From the NCBI RefSeq assembly GCF_001612685.1, contig NZ_BDAY01000045.1, positions 1-64,000 of the forward strand: DNA of 64,000 bases, given 5' to 3'. This stretch comes from Nocardia altamirensis NBRC 108246 (GTDB lineage: Bacteria; Actinomycetota; Actinomycetes; Mycobacteriales; Mycobacteriaceae). Below the pieces are notes generated by a model. The model did no database searches. It was not told the origin of the DNA and saw only the letters and a list, made by a program, of their open reading frames with translations. The position numbers and the translations under genes were made by a program. Within the stretch, counting starts at the first letter, position 1, and each line of letters opens with the position of its first letter. This document shows positions 42,676 through 51,332 of the stretch, in pieces.

Positions 42676-43961
42676 GACAAGCGATGTCACCGAACAAGAC
42701 AATCGGATGGCTCGCTTCGGTTCGGCGTCACTTCGGCATCGTCGTCATGGTTGCCGCGCTGGCCGCCGGTATCGGCCTGCTGGTCACCGCCAACGGAACA
42801 CCCGATGCGGACGCGAAGCCGATCAATCCGTATGTGCCGTGCCCACAATGGCAGGAAATGCATCCCGGCTGGCCGTGCTGGGGCAACTTCCCGGAGATCG
42901 AAGAACCGACCGCGCCGACACCGCTGCAACCTTCGCTGCCCAGCGCGCCTCCGTCCGCGCCACCGGCGCAACCACCGGCTGGGGCACTCACGCCGCCGTC
43001 GGCGCGTCCGGCGCCGGATCCGTGCACGGCGATCATCGCCGTTCCCGGGTACCGGCCACCGGCGCTGCCCGGCCAGCCTGCGAATGCGCCCTGTTCGTCG
43101 GGGGAGGAGCCGCGACGGGTACCCAGTCCACGGGAGCTCCTCGAGCCCTACATCCGGCCTGCTTGCGGGTTGGCACCCTTGGGCTCCGACGTCGTGCACG
43201 AGATCGTCACCGAGATCGTCGGCCCGCTCGAAGCTGAACTCGGATCAGAGGATCCGTTGGTGGCCAGGGTCACCGAACGTGCCAACTTCCACAACAAGGA
43301 GTGCCTCGGCAACAAGAACCAGATCAAAGAGAAGGTCTGGGAAGAGGTTCGGAACGACTGGTACAAGAAGTATCGCGACCGCAACATGAAACGCGACCGC
43401 AAGAAGAAGTGGTGCAGCGTGACCGACACCAGCAAGGACTGTGAAGGACTGGTCGCGGTGTGCTTGCCGAGCCCGCGCAGCAAGCGTCTCCCTGCCACCT
43501 TGAGCCCGGTCCAGCTGAGGAACCTGAAGGAGCAGCGCGACAAGTACATCGACGCTGCGAACGACCTGACCTATGCGAACCCGGGGAGCCCGTTGACGAG
43601 GAAGAAGCTCACCGAGGCAGACGAGATCCTGGTCGACCGGGCACGAGAACGGAAACGAAACAGCGACAGGGCCACCTACTACCCACCTAAGGTCGACACC
43701 GACGTGTACCCCTCGGGAACGATCCATGCGGGCCATCTGCCTGACACCACGTGGAGCGGAAATCCGGACCCGCTGCCGAAATTTTGGCTGCCGATGGATG
43801 GGAGCTTGAACAGTTCCATCGGCAGTCAGGCCGAGAAATATCCGGAGAACTACAAGGCGCGGGCGTTCGTGCCAGGTGAGTGGATTGCCGGCGTGGGGTG
43901 TGTGCCGCAGGTCGATCCGCGAGTTCTCCGAGCAGTACCACCCACGATCGCTCCCTACTAG
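42672..43961 (+). CDS. Secreted Pro-rich protein with putative nuclease-toxin C terminus
   Basis: 429 aa; GTG 42672 overlaps the porin stop, ATG 42684 is an alternative. A signal or anchor helix (IVVMVAALAAGIGLLVTANG) is followed by a Cys-containing segment, a Pro/Ala-rich linker (about 75-130), and a charged helical region with four or more Cys (NKECLGNK, KKWCSVTDTSKDCEGLVAVC). The C terminus has IHAGHLPDTTW (351-361; His352, His355, Asp358) and LPMDGSLNSSIGSQAEKYP with Asn380. That GHL...(L/M)N..x layout recalls the His and Asn of DNA/RNA non-specific or HNH-like endonucleases in polymorphic toxins, though this is a weak, motif-level judgement. The next gene encodes a SUKH-type immunity-like protein, which supports a toxin role. 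GC seems lower than in neighbouring genes. Confidence 0.65.
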   Translation: MRQAMSPNKTIGWLASVRRHFGIVVMVAALAAGIGLLVTANGTPDADAKPINPYVPCPQWQEMHPGWPCWGNFPEIEEPTAPTPLQPSLPSAPPSAPPAQPPAGALTPPSARPAPDPCTAIIAVPGYRPPALPGQPANAPCSSGEEPRRVPSPRELLEPYIRPACGLAPLGSDVVHEIVTEIVGPLEAELGSEDPLVARVTERANFHNKECLGNKNQIKEKVWEEVRNDWYKKYRDRNMKRDRKKKWCSVTDTSKDCEGLVAVCLPSPRSKRLPATLSPVQLRNLKEQRDKYIDAANDLTYANPGSPLTRKKLTEADEILVDRARERKRNSDRATYYPPKVDTDVYPSGTIHAGHLPDTTWSGNPDPLPKFWLPMDGSLNSSIGSQAEKYPENYKARAFVPGEWIAGVGCVPQVDPRVLRAVPPTIAPY

Positions 43962-43999
43962 AAGATGTCAACGAGCCCTGCATGCGAAAGGAGCAGAGC

Positions 44000-44626
44000 G
44001 TGAGGTTCTTCCGCACCACGGTGATGCTGATGGCGGCGCTGGCCGCGACCGCAGCATGCTCGCGGCCAGCCAGTGACGATTCCGGCGACTGGTGTACCGA
44101 CACGATCGCAGCTTTGACCAGCGAGCAGAAACGCTGGTACGACTACGACAAAACCCACGGCGGGGAGAACGAGGATCTCACTCAGTTCCTCACTCCGCCG
44201 AACCCGCCTGCGACCACCGAGCAGATCGATGCCGCTGAGCAGCGTCTCGGGAAGCGATTCGATCGTCAGCTGCGGGAGTGGCTCGGACACGCGAATGGTT
44301 GGCGATTCGTCTTCGGATCGACCGCCTTTTTCTCGACCGAACAGTTGACCAGGGAGTCGCCGGAACGCGAGATCTTTCTGGACCTGCTCGATGAATCCGA
44401 GGTGTCTGCAGACGAGTTCGGGGTGCGCTCGTTCGATGACCTCATTCTGATCGGCGCCAACAACGACCAAAGCCGGTTCGTGCTGACCGTTGGATGCGAA
44501 GGAAACGGTGCGTGCGCCAGCGCGCCGGTGTGGACCTTTGGCCGCGAAACCAGGACGTATCCCAGTCTCCGTGACTACCTGACCACTATGGTCGATCAAC
44601 TGAGGACCGTGCACCGCTCACCGTAG
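44000..44626 (+). CDS. SUKH/SMI1-KNR4-type immunity-like lipoprotein
   Basis: 208 aa. The GTG at 44000 lies 6 nt after AAAGGAG and starts directly at a lipoprotein signal: VRFFRTTVMLMAALAATAAC, with Cys20 as the lipid-modified residue. The SMI1/KNR4 fold is suggested by PPATTEQIDAAEQRLGKRF, LREWLGHANGWRFVFGS and the C-terminal GRETRTYPSLRDYLTTM. SUKH proteins are the commonest immunity proteins of bacterial nuclease toxins and are normally cytoplasmic. Here a membrane anchor would place it outside, where it could neutralise incoming or self-made toxin. 38 nt follow the toxin stop. Its 3' end overlaps the convergent CtaG-like gene by 9 nt. Confidence 0.78.
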   Translation: MRFFRTTVMLMAALAATAACSRPASDDSGDWCTDTIAALTSEQKRWYDYDKTHGGENEDLTQFLTPPNPPATTEQIDAAEQRLGKRFDRQLREWLGHANGWRFVFGSTAFFSTEQLTRESPEREIFLDLLDESEVSADEFGVRSFDDLILIGANNDQSRFVLTVGCEGNGACASAPVWTFGRETRTYPSLRDYLTTMVDQLRTVHRSP

Positions 44627-45610
44627 CTGCCCATTCCTGACCTCGGTCGTGCGCATCGTTGCGCTGGCTGCTTTGTTCAGGTCGGTGAGATAGGCGTTGT
44701 AGGCGAGCAGGTCTTCATCGCCGAGCCGGTCGCGGTACTTTTCGCTGATCGCGCTCTCGCGTACTTCGTCGCGCCGCCATCGGATCGCGAAAACCACGAC
44801 GACGATGAACGCGACGGGTTCGCCGTACGCCCACGCGAGCCCGCCTGCCGACTTCTGGTCGGCGAGGACGTCGACGCCCCACCCGGCCGGCGGGTTCTCG
44901 AACATGCGCACCACCGGCTCGGTCGCCATCATCAGGATGACGCCGATGAACACGTGCAGCGGCATCTCCACGAACAGGTCGAAGAACCGGCCGAGGTTGG
45001 TTTGGCGGATCGGCAGCGGCCCGATCGAGAGCACCGGCACGACAAAGAGGATTCCGCTCGCCAGGAAGAAGACCTCCAGCGACAGATGCCCGGCGACCGA
45101 CGAACCGACGACGTCGAGGATGGAGGTGAGGTAGACGCCGTAGTAGCTGAACAGGAACAGCGGGATGGTGAATCCGGGATGCAGGAGCAACCGTGTTGTG
45201 CGGCTGCGTAACCCGGCGAGTGCCGTGATGAGCAGGAGTCTGCCGAGCCCATGGTGTGGTGTCGCTCGCAGCAGCAGCACGCCCGGCGATCCGAGCACCA
45301 GCAATGGCGGGATCGCCATCGATAGGGTCAGATGCTGAAACATCCAGGCACTGAACAGTTTGTAGCCGTAGCCTTCGATGGCAAGCCCGGTCACCGTCGC
45401 CAGCAGCAGACAGCCGCTGAGAAAGCATGCCGTCCGCCACCACGGCCACGTCCGGTTGCGTCGCCGCAGCAGTACGACGCCGAGCACGTACAGCGCCGCG
45501 GCGGCGATGGCGATCGCCGGGAGCAGCGGGAACGGTTGCGGCTGCCACGACAGCATCGCACCGAACGACGGTGGTGCCTCCGGCAAGTCGATCAGACCGC
45601 GCCGTACCAT
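44618..45610 (-). CDS. CtaG-like cytochrome c oxidase assembly membrane protein
   Basis: 330 aa with about 7-8 membrane helices. The Pfam CtaG (caa3-type) pattern is visible: FSAWMFQHLTLSMAIPPLLV with its metal-associated His, LLRATPHHGLGRLL, LFLFSYYGVYLTSI, and VEMPLHVFIGVILMM. These proteins help insert copper into cytochrome oxidase or act as copper-linked membrane factors. ATG 45610 is preceded by GGAGG; upstream in-frame codons add a hydrophilic stretch. The tail (AISEKYRDRLGDEDLLAYNAY) is cytoplasmic. Not obviously linked to its neighbours. Confidence 0.88.
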   Translation of the reverse strand: MVRRGLIDLPEAPPSFGAMLSWQPQPFPLLPAIAIAAAALYVLGVVLLRRRNRTWPWWRTACFLSGCLLLATVTGLAIEGYGYKLFSAWMFQHLTLSMAIPPLLVLGSPGVLLLRATPHHGLGRLLLITALAGLRSRTTRLLLHPGFTIPLFLFSYYGVYLTSILDVVGSSVAGHLSLEVFFLASGILFVVPVLSIGPLPIRQTNLGRFFDLFVEMPLHVFIGVILMMATEPVVRMFENPPAGWGVDVLADQKSAGGLAWAYGEPVAFIVVVVFAIRWRRDEVRESAISEKYRDRLGDEDLLAYNAYLTDLNKAASATMRTTEVRNGQLR

Positions 45611-45931
45611 CCAGACCTCCACTTTTCGAGCACTGAAAACCGTTGCGGGCGTGGGCAACCCGGTTGGTCGGAACCGCTACCCGGGGAGTCCGCGCTGCAC
45701 ATGCCATTCGAGGGTTGTCGACCGGACCCTGATGCCCGAAGTCCTCGGTGCGCGCGACCGCCCTCGTGACGCCGGATCATCTACGCCGTCGCAACTAGGT
45801 ATGATGTGCGCATGCGTGCATGCATCCGACCCGTACTGTCTACACCATCCGTCCGGAGCGGCGCACGGTGACCAGCGGTCGTCGTGGTCGGGTGCGGGAG
45901 TTTCCCGGCCTGGGTCGTAGGGTTTGCTGGC

Positions 45932-46975
45932 ATGCGAGCGTCTCTCTATCCGCCGAAGCTGAAGCCTGGGGATCGCGTCGCGGTCGTATCGCCCTCCAGT
46001 GGGCTGCCGCAGATTTTCCCGCTGCCTTATGAGCTCGGTGTGCGCAGACTGCGCGAGGACTTCGGTCTAGAGCCGGTGGAGTATCCGACCACTCGTCGGA
46101 TGGGGAGTACTCCGGCCGAGCGCGCTGCCGATCTCCATGCGGCCTTCGTCGACCCCTCGATCGCCGCAGTGATCGCAAGCATCGGCGGGGACGATCAGCT
46201 CACCGTGCTGCCGCATTTGGATCCAGAGTTGTTGTCCGCCAACCCGAAACCGTTTTTCGGCTACAGCGACAACACCAACCTGCTTGCCTATCTCGCAGGG
46301 CTGGGCATCGTCGGCTATCACGGCGGCACCGTCATGGTGCAATTCGGTAGACCTGGCGCGATGCACCCGCTGACCGTGGACTCGTTGCGCGCCGCCCTCT
46401 TCACCTCCGGCGAGTACGAGCTGCGCGCCGCCGACTCCTCCAGCGACGTCGACCGAGACTGGGCCGACCCGGCCACCTTCACCAGCACACCCGTCATGCA
46501 GCCCTGCGGTCCGTGGATCTGGCACAACGCGGGACGCGTCATCACCGGCCCGAGTTGGGGCGGCAACCTGGAGATCCTGTCCTGGTTACTCATGGCCGAC
46601 CGCGCGATCCAGCCCGTCGCCGCCTATGCCGGGGGTGTGTTGATGCTGGAAACGTCTGAAGAGTTGCCCTCGCACACTGAGGTCTACCGCATCCTGCGCA
46701 ACATGGGCGAGCGCGGCCTACTGTCCCAATTCGCCGCCGTCCTTGTCGCCAAACCCAAGACCTGGTCCCTCGACCGCCCGACCACCTCGCTCGAACAGTC
46801 CGCCTACCGCGAGAATCAACGCACCGCGATACTGAAGGCCCTCGCCGAATACGCCCCCGAAGCCACCGCCGTCTTCAACCTCGACTTCGGCCACACCGAC
46901 CCCCAATTGGTCATGCCCTATGGCGGCCGAATCCGCATAGACGGCATCGCCCGCAAGATCTTCGTCACCTACTGA
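45932..46975 (+). CDS. S66-family LD-carboxypeptidase/MccF-like peptidase
   Basis: 347 aa Ser peptidase. Opening PPKLKPGDRVAVVSPSSG is the family start; nucleophile Ser in FFGYSDNTNLLAYL; WGGNLEILSWLL carries the catalytic Glu; FGHTDPQ the catalytic His. S66 enzymes trim tetrapeptides in peptidoglycan recycling (LdcA) or inactivate microcin C-type aminoacyl-nucleotides (MccF). The residues after the Ser and the actinobacterial context lean towards the MccF-like branch, but this cannot be settled by eye. ATG 45932 gives the canonical N terminus; 45884 is an upstream in-frame alternative. Confidence 0.88.
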   Translation: MRASLYPPKLKPGDRVAVVSPSSGLPQIFPLPYELGVRRLREDFGLEPVEYPTTRRMGSTPAERAADLHAAFVDPSIAAVIASIGGDDQLTVLPHLDPELLSANPKPFFGYSDNTNLLAYLAGLGIVGYHGGTVMVQFGRPGAMHPLTVDSLRAALFTSGEYELRAADSSSDVDRDWADPATFTSTPVMQPCGPWIWHNAGRVITGPSWGGNLEILSWLLMADRAIQPVAAYAGGVLMLETSEELPSHTEVYRILRNMGERGLLSQFAAVLVAKPKTWSLDRPTTSLEQSAYRENQRTAILKALAEYAPEATAVFNLDFGHTDPQLVMPYGGRIRIDGIARKIFVTY

Positions 46976-47029
46976 CGAGACACGCTCTGGGGCAATCGAA
47001 TTGGTCGGCTGATCAGGGGCTACTGGTGG

Positions 47030-47458
47030 TCAGTAGATCGGCCAGTTACCTGGAGTCATGAGCTCGAGCAGGTGGTTGTCCGGATCCCGGAAGTAGATGC
47101 TCTGCCCGCCGCGTACCCACTGGGTTCGTCCTTCGATCGGTATGTGGTGTGCGTTGAGTTGCGTTTCCCACTCGGCAAGTTGGTCCTCCGATACGGCGAA
47201 GCACACATGCAGCGGCCCGCTGCCGTCGTGCGGTGGGATCTCACCTTTCGGTAGGTCGGGGCCTGCCAACACTGTTGGTTCCAGTGAGGCGCCGCGCTGG
47301 AAGAGGAGGAGGACGTTGTCGCCTCCGACGTCGTATGCGCACAACCTCTCGGTGTCCATCAGCGGCTCGAGTTGCATGACATCGCGGTAGAAGTTTCGAG
47401 CACGGTCGAGGTCGTCGACATACAAGGCGGACTCGACAATGCGATCAAGCTTCGGCAT
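47030..47458 (-). CDS. VOC-family (glyoxalase/dioxygenase-like) protein
   Basis: 142 aa with two beta-alpha-beta-beta-beta modules: ALYVDDLDRARNFYRDVM and PLHVCFAVSEDQLAEWE, ending IYFRDPDNHLLELMTPG. His in LHVCF and Glu in LLELMTP can bind metal, but the first metal position is in an atypical VESALYV context, so metal binding may be altered. Could be a lyase, isomerase or antibiotic-binding protein. Monocistronic. Confidence 0.88.
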   Translation of the reverse strand: MPKLDRIVESALYVDDLDRARNFYRDVMQLEPLMDTERLCAYDVGGDNVLLLFQRGASLEPTVLAGPDLPKGEIPPHDGSGPLHVCFAVSEDQLAEWETQLNAHHIPIEGRTQWVRGGQSIYFRDPDNHLLELMTPGNWPIY

Positions 47459-47595
47459 GAGCTTCCTCCTGCTGGGGTACCTCGGGCGACCCCATGTTGG
47501 TACCTGAAGCTAGGTTTAGGTCAAGCCGGTGTAGATCTGCGGCATGAAAGGCACGGTGCGGCAGGATGATTGCACGGATGGGCGGGCTGGCGATG

Positions 47596-48630
47596 TTATC
47601 TGTACGGTCCACAGTTCAGGGGGTAAGGGTAAGGAATGCAGAGGTGGTAGGGATACGGCCGGTTTAGTTCGTTCCGTTGATTCCAGTCGGCGAGTTCGGG
47701 TTCGGTCGGATATCGGTTGTTCACCCTGAGGGATCCGCTTCCGTGGGCGGCGGGGCCGACCTCCCAGAATGCCTCGGAGAATTGAGGGAAGTCTCGCATC
47801 AGGCGTCTGTAACTTTCGGTTACCGCGGCGAAGTCGTTCGCGTTCACCAGCTTCAGTGAAATGCCGCCGACGGCCGTGTCAGGTCTCCTGCGTTGGTCGC
47901 TGCTTTTGTACTCGTAGTAGTCCCATGTGTGGTACGTCCATTTCACCTCGTCCTGGGGGAAAGCTTGGCGGAGAGCGAACCAGAGCGCTAGTCGGTCTGT
48001 GGCCGAGTCGAGCCCTGATTTGCCTGTTGTGAAGGAGCTTTCGGCGACGCCTTGCCGGACTTTGATGTCGTACTCCCACGGCAGGAAGTCCGGTGCAGCT
48101 GTTGTCTGTTCACGGAAAGCCTCGATCACGGCTTTGGCCTGCGCCAGGGTTGCCTCCTCGGTCAGCATGACAACGGCCGAGAACGGGCCTTGGCTTGGGG
48201 CAGCGGTGGAAACCTCGCGGACTCCTGGCATTCGGCCGAGCGCAGTCTTGATGGCCCTCGACTCTCGATGGAGCAGCGGCCGGTCGTCGTAGCTCACGAA
48301 ATCAGCGACCTGCCAACCGATCCAGGACGAGACGAAGACGCCGATCAGCGCGATCAGCGCTCCGATGACCCGATGCCGACCGTGCGGGGCGCGGGGATCG
48401 ATCATCACCCACGCCACAAGGAGTGTGAAGATGGCACCGAGGTAGCTGACGACAAGCGCGATGGGTGCCATTTCTTTTCGGCACTCCAGGTAGTCGCAGG
48501 CGTCGGTGAAGGTCAATGACAGCGGCGCGAGCAGAGCGATGCACGCTGCGACGGCAAGGACGATCCAGGGCGCGCGGCGTGCGGCGGCACGCTGTCGGGA
48601 TTCGCGGATCTTCGGTTGTTCGACGGACAC
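47596..48630 (-). CDS. Hypothetical membrane protein with three N-terminal helices
   Basis: 344 aa, GTG start. Helices near residues 20-42 (WIVLAVAACIALLAPLSL), 55-77 (APIALVVSYLGAIFTLLVAW) and 88-110 (VIGALIALIGVFVSSWIG), then a long extracytoplasmic or cytoplasmic domain of about 230 aa rich in aromatic residues, closing with PYPYHLCIPYPYPLNCGPY. The domain contains a beta-alpha-beta stretch with GVREVSTAAPSQGPFSAVV. No family recognised. Divergent from the receptor kinase gene. Confidence 0.7.
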   Translation of the reverse strand: MSVEQPKIRESRQRAAARRAPWIVLAVAACIALLAPLSLTFTDACDYLECRKEMAPIALVVSYLGAIFTLLVAWVMIDPRAPHGRHRVIGALIALIGVFVSSWIGWQVADFVSYDDRPLLHRESRAIKTALGRMPGVREVSTAAPSQGPFSAVVMLTEEATLAQAKAVIEAFREQTTAAPDFLPWEYDIKVRQGVAESSFTTGKSGLDSATDRLALWFALRQAFPQDEVKWTYHTWDYYEYKSSDQRRRPDTAVGGISLKLVNANDFAAVTESYRRLMRDFPQFSEAFWEVGPAAHGSGSLRVNNRYPTEPELADWNQRNELNRPYPYHLCIPYPYPLNCGPYR

Positions 48631-49055
48631 GTGCGCACCGGGTTTCGCTGGTCAGGTTCAGGGCGAGGTTCGGCTGAGAGTAGAGGCGAGCGCGCCTGGT
48701 GTCAGGACCCGAGTTCCGGTGGCGAACGTGTTGTCGCGGAAGGAAGACGCCGAAACCGGCCACCGCCGGGAGTCCGAGCGCGATGGGCAGAAAGCGCTTG
48801 GGGGCGAGGTGCGGCGGTGCTGATCGTGACGACCGGAGGCCTTTGCAGGTGATGACCAACCGGTTTCGGCTGATGCCAGTGTGGGCGGGAGCACTTACGA
48901 ACCACTTATGAACCGCTAACGGTCGGTCGGGGGAGGTCGCCGGTATGACTGCGTAACGCACCCTCGCGCTCTACAGTTGACTGCACCTGGAGCCTGGACC
49001 TGGGCAAAGCCCGGTCCGGCGCGCTACGCGGCAGCCCGCCGCACGGAGGCACGAG
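48631..49055. promoter_or_regulatory. 425-nt divergent intergenic region with tandem 11-bp repeats
   Basis: No convincing gene is seen between the membrane-protein gene (minus) and the receptor kinase gene (plus). Near the kinase side are tandem direct repeats CACTTACGAAC (48892-48902) and CACTTATGAAC (48903-48913), one mismatch apart. A TACAGT element at about 48974, suitable as a -10, lies some 80 nt before the kinase ATG. This is a plausible regulated promoter for the kinase. Confidence 0.4.
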
Positions 49056-51332
49056 ATGACGACCCAACGGCCGGTGCTCACGGCTGGCTCGCTGTTCGGG
49101 CCCTACCGGCTGGATCGGTTGATCGGGCGGGGCGGCATGGGGGAGGTGTTCGAGGCCTACGACACCGTCAAGGACCGGACGGTCGCGATCAAGGTGCTGC
49201 CCGAGAAGCTCAATCACGATCCGGTTTTCCGGGAACGGTTCCGGCGCGAGTCGCATGCCGCGGCCCGGCTCAAGGAGCCGCACATCATCCCGATCCATGA
49301 CTACGGGGAGATCGAGGGTCGGCTCTACATCGATATGCGGTTGGTCGACGGTGCGAACCTGCGTTCGGTGCTGAAAGCCGAAGCGCCGCTTGCGCCGGAC
49401 CGTGCGGTCGCGGTGATCCGGCAGGTGGCCGCCGCGCTCGATGCCGCGCACGCCGACGACCTCGTGCACCGAGACATCAAGCCGGACAACATCTTGCTCA
49501 CGACGGACGGCTTCGTCTATCTGGTGGATTTCGGTATCGCCCAGTCGAGTACGAGCGAGAGCTTGACTTCCGATGGGTCTGCGGTCGGCTCGTTCCACTA
49601 CATGGCGCCGGAGCGGTTCACCTCGCGGCTGGTCACCCCGGCTGCCGATGTCTATGCGCTGGCCTGTGTGTTGTACGAATGCCTCACGGGGGCAAGGCCG
49701 TATCCGGCGACGACCGACGGCGAGGTGATGCGCGCGCACCTGGTCGAACCGCCGCCGCGGCCGAGCATGGCGCGCCACGAGGTGCCGCAGGCGTTCGATG
49801 CGGTGATCGCGCGCGGGCTGGCCAAGAACCTGAACGATCGGTATCCCACGGCGGGCGAGCTCGCTGCCGCAGCGGAGTCCGCGCTGACCGACGGCGACGT
49901 CGACCCGGCGGCGCGCGGTCCGCGAGAAGTGCTGCCGGACAACGAAATACCTACCCAAGCGGACACCGGGCAACTGTGGACACCGACGCAGGTGACCTTG
50001 CCCTCGCGGCCTGTGGTGACCGGGCAGTCAGAAGTAGGCGACGTGCCAGGGGAGACAAGGGAACTTGCGAAGGGGGAGTGGCGCGCGGAAACCGGTCCTC
50101 CGGCGTCAACACAGCAGTCCGCAGCGGCAGGGGAGGTCGTCGAAACCTCGCAGTCGTTGCCTGCGGCGCAACGGCTGGTGGCGGACGAACCCGCGACGGA
50201 CTCGCAGTCTCCAACAGTCGATGCCACCGATCGGCCGCCGGCCGCCGATCCGGGCTCGGCTCGCGTGCCAACCCCGTCGCGAACCCATCGCCGCATACTG
50301 CAGCTTGTAGCGCTCACGACCATCGTGATCCTGTGCGCCACCATCGCATTCACCACCTGGGCGCTGACCGACACCACCGCGGGCACCGCCGTCGCCAACT
50401 CCAGCGCACCGCGCGGCCCCGACATCGAGCTCCTCTCCATCGTCGGCGCCTCCGGCTACAAGCGCTTCAACTGCGCCCACCGCGACCCCGACGCCACCAC
50501 TGTCGCCGTCGTCTTCTGCGACCCGAATCCCGCCGCCAGCGACCCGGCGGCGCGGTTCCTGCGCTTCCGCACCCTCGACCACCTCCGCGCCTACTACCGC
50601 GGCTTGTTCTTCGACGTCTTCCGTTCGACCAACTGCCCAGGCGATCCGCCGGGCCAGGACGGCCCCTCTGTCGTCGACGGCAAGGAGGTGGGCCGGAAAG
50701 CTTGCTTCGCCAGCCGCGCGGACGATCCCGCGGTCCCCAAGCCGGGACTCGTCCTGACCAACGAATCCGCCCTGGCGGTGGGCATCTTCCTGTGGGCGAC
50801 CCCTGACGAGCAGCGACTGCGCGACTACATCGCCTTCCGCAACGCCTTCCAGTTCAAATCTGTTGACGCCGCCCAGGACCCGGATCACTTCACTCCGGCC
50901 GACCGCGCCGTGCTCGACCGCCTCCAAGGCGACTTCGGCCCGAACAACTGCCGCCACGTCGACCCGCCCGTCGGGCCCGCGAACGCACTGCTCGGGTGCG
51001 GCACCCGCGTTGGTTTCCCGTCGGCTTCGTTCGTCGGCATCCCGGACCGCCAGCAGGCCAAGATCCTCTATCAAGCCAACCTGGGTCAGTTCGCTGGTCA
51101 CGCCTGTGGCGGTGCGCAGGCCCCTGATGACGTGTGGCGCAAGGACTCCGGCCCGGTCGGCCGCTTCTTCTGTCACCTGGACAACAGCACCGGCCCGGCG
51201 ACCTGTCTGATGGCGGTGCACGACGAATTCCTGCTCGCCGCACACTTCTGCACGTTGCGCGCCGACGACCCGGACCCGGGGCCGAAGACCGAAGCAGACC
51301 TACTCGCCTGGTTCCGAAAGTATTTCGGCTGA
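49056..51332 (+). CDS. Receptor-type Ser/Thr protein kinase with duplicated Cys-bearing ectodomain
   Basis: 758 aa. Hanks-type kinase at residues 10-280: Gly loop LIGRGGMGEVFEAYD, ATP Lys46 in VAIKVLPE, HRD Asp140 in VHRDIKPDN, VDFGIAQ and the activation region GSFHYMAPERF. A Pro/Gly/Ser/Thr linker (about 280-410), one membrane helix (about 413-434, LVALTTIVILCATIAFTTWAL), then an ectodomain of about 320 aa. This ectodomain reads as two related halves, each with paired Cys (FNCAHRD..., STNCPGDPP; then NNCRHVDPP, FFCHLDNS, ATCLMAV). It does not look like PASTA or the PknH sensor. ATG 49056 follows GGAGG. Its stop abuts the stop of a convergent SARP-FHA regulator, a likely phosphorylation partner (inference). 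Confidence 0.93.
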   Translation: MTTQRPVLTAGSLFGPYRLDRLIGRGGMGEVFEAYDTVKDRTVAIKVLPEKLNHDPVFRERFRRESHAAARLKEPHIIPIHDYGEIEGRLYIDMRLVDGANLRSVLKAEAPLAPDRAVAVIRQVAAALDAAHADDLVHRDIKPDNILLTTDGFVYLVDFGIAQSSTSESLTSDGSAVGSFHYMAPERFTSRLVTPAADVYALACVLYECLTGARPYPATTDGEVMRAHLVEPPPRPSMARHEVPQAFDAVIARGLAKNLNDRYPTAGELAAAAESALTDGDVDPAARGPREVLPDNEIPTQADTGQLWTPTQVTLPSRPVVTGQSEVGDVPGETRELAKGEWRAETGPPASTQQSAAAGEVVETSQSLPAAQRLVADEPATDSQSPTVDATDRPPAADPGSARVPTPSRTHRRILQLVALTTIVILCATIAFTTWALTDTTAGTAVANSSAPRGPDIELLSIVGASGYKRFNCAHRDPDATTVAVVFCDPNPAASDPAARFLRFRTLDHLRAYYRGLFFDVFRSTNCPGDPPGQDGPSVVDGKEVGRKACFASRADDPAVPKPGLVLTNESALAVGIFLWATPDEQRLRDYIAFRNAFQFKSVDAAQDPDHFTPADRAVLDRLQGDFGPNNCRHVDPPVGPANALLGCGTRVGFPSASFVGIPDRQQAKILYQANLGQFAGHACGGAQAPDDVWRKDSGPVGRFFCHLDNSTGPATCLMAVHDEFLLAAHFCTLRADDPDPGPKTEADLLAWFRKYFG

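Noticed and set aside
48631..49055. Short open frames on both strands in the gap before the receptor kinase
   Set aside because: All are Arg/Ala-rich, without ribosome sites or conserved-looking sequence.
49056..51332. Direct orthologue of mycobacterial PknH
   Set aside because: The kinase domain is generic, and the ectodomain has a different, duplicated Cys pattern and length.
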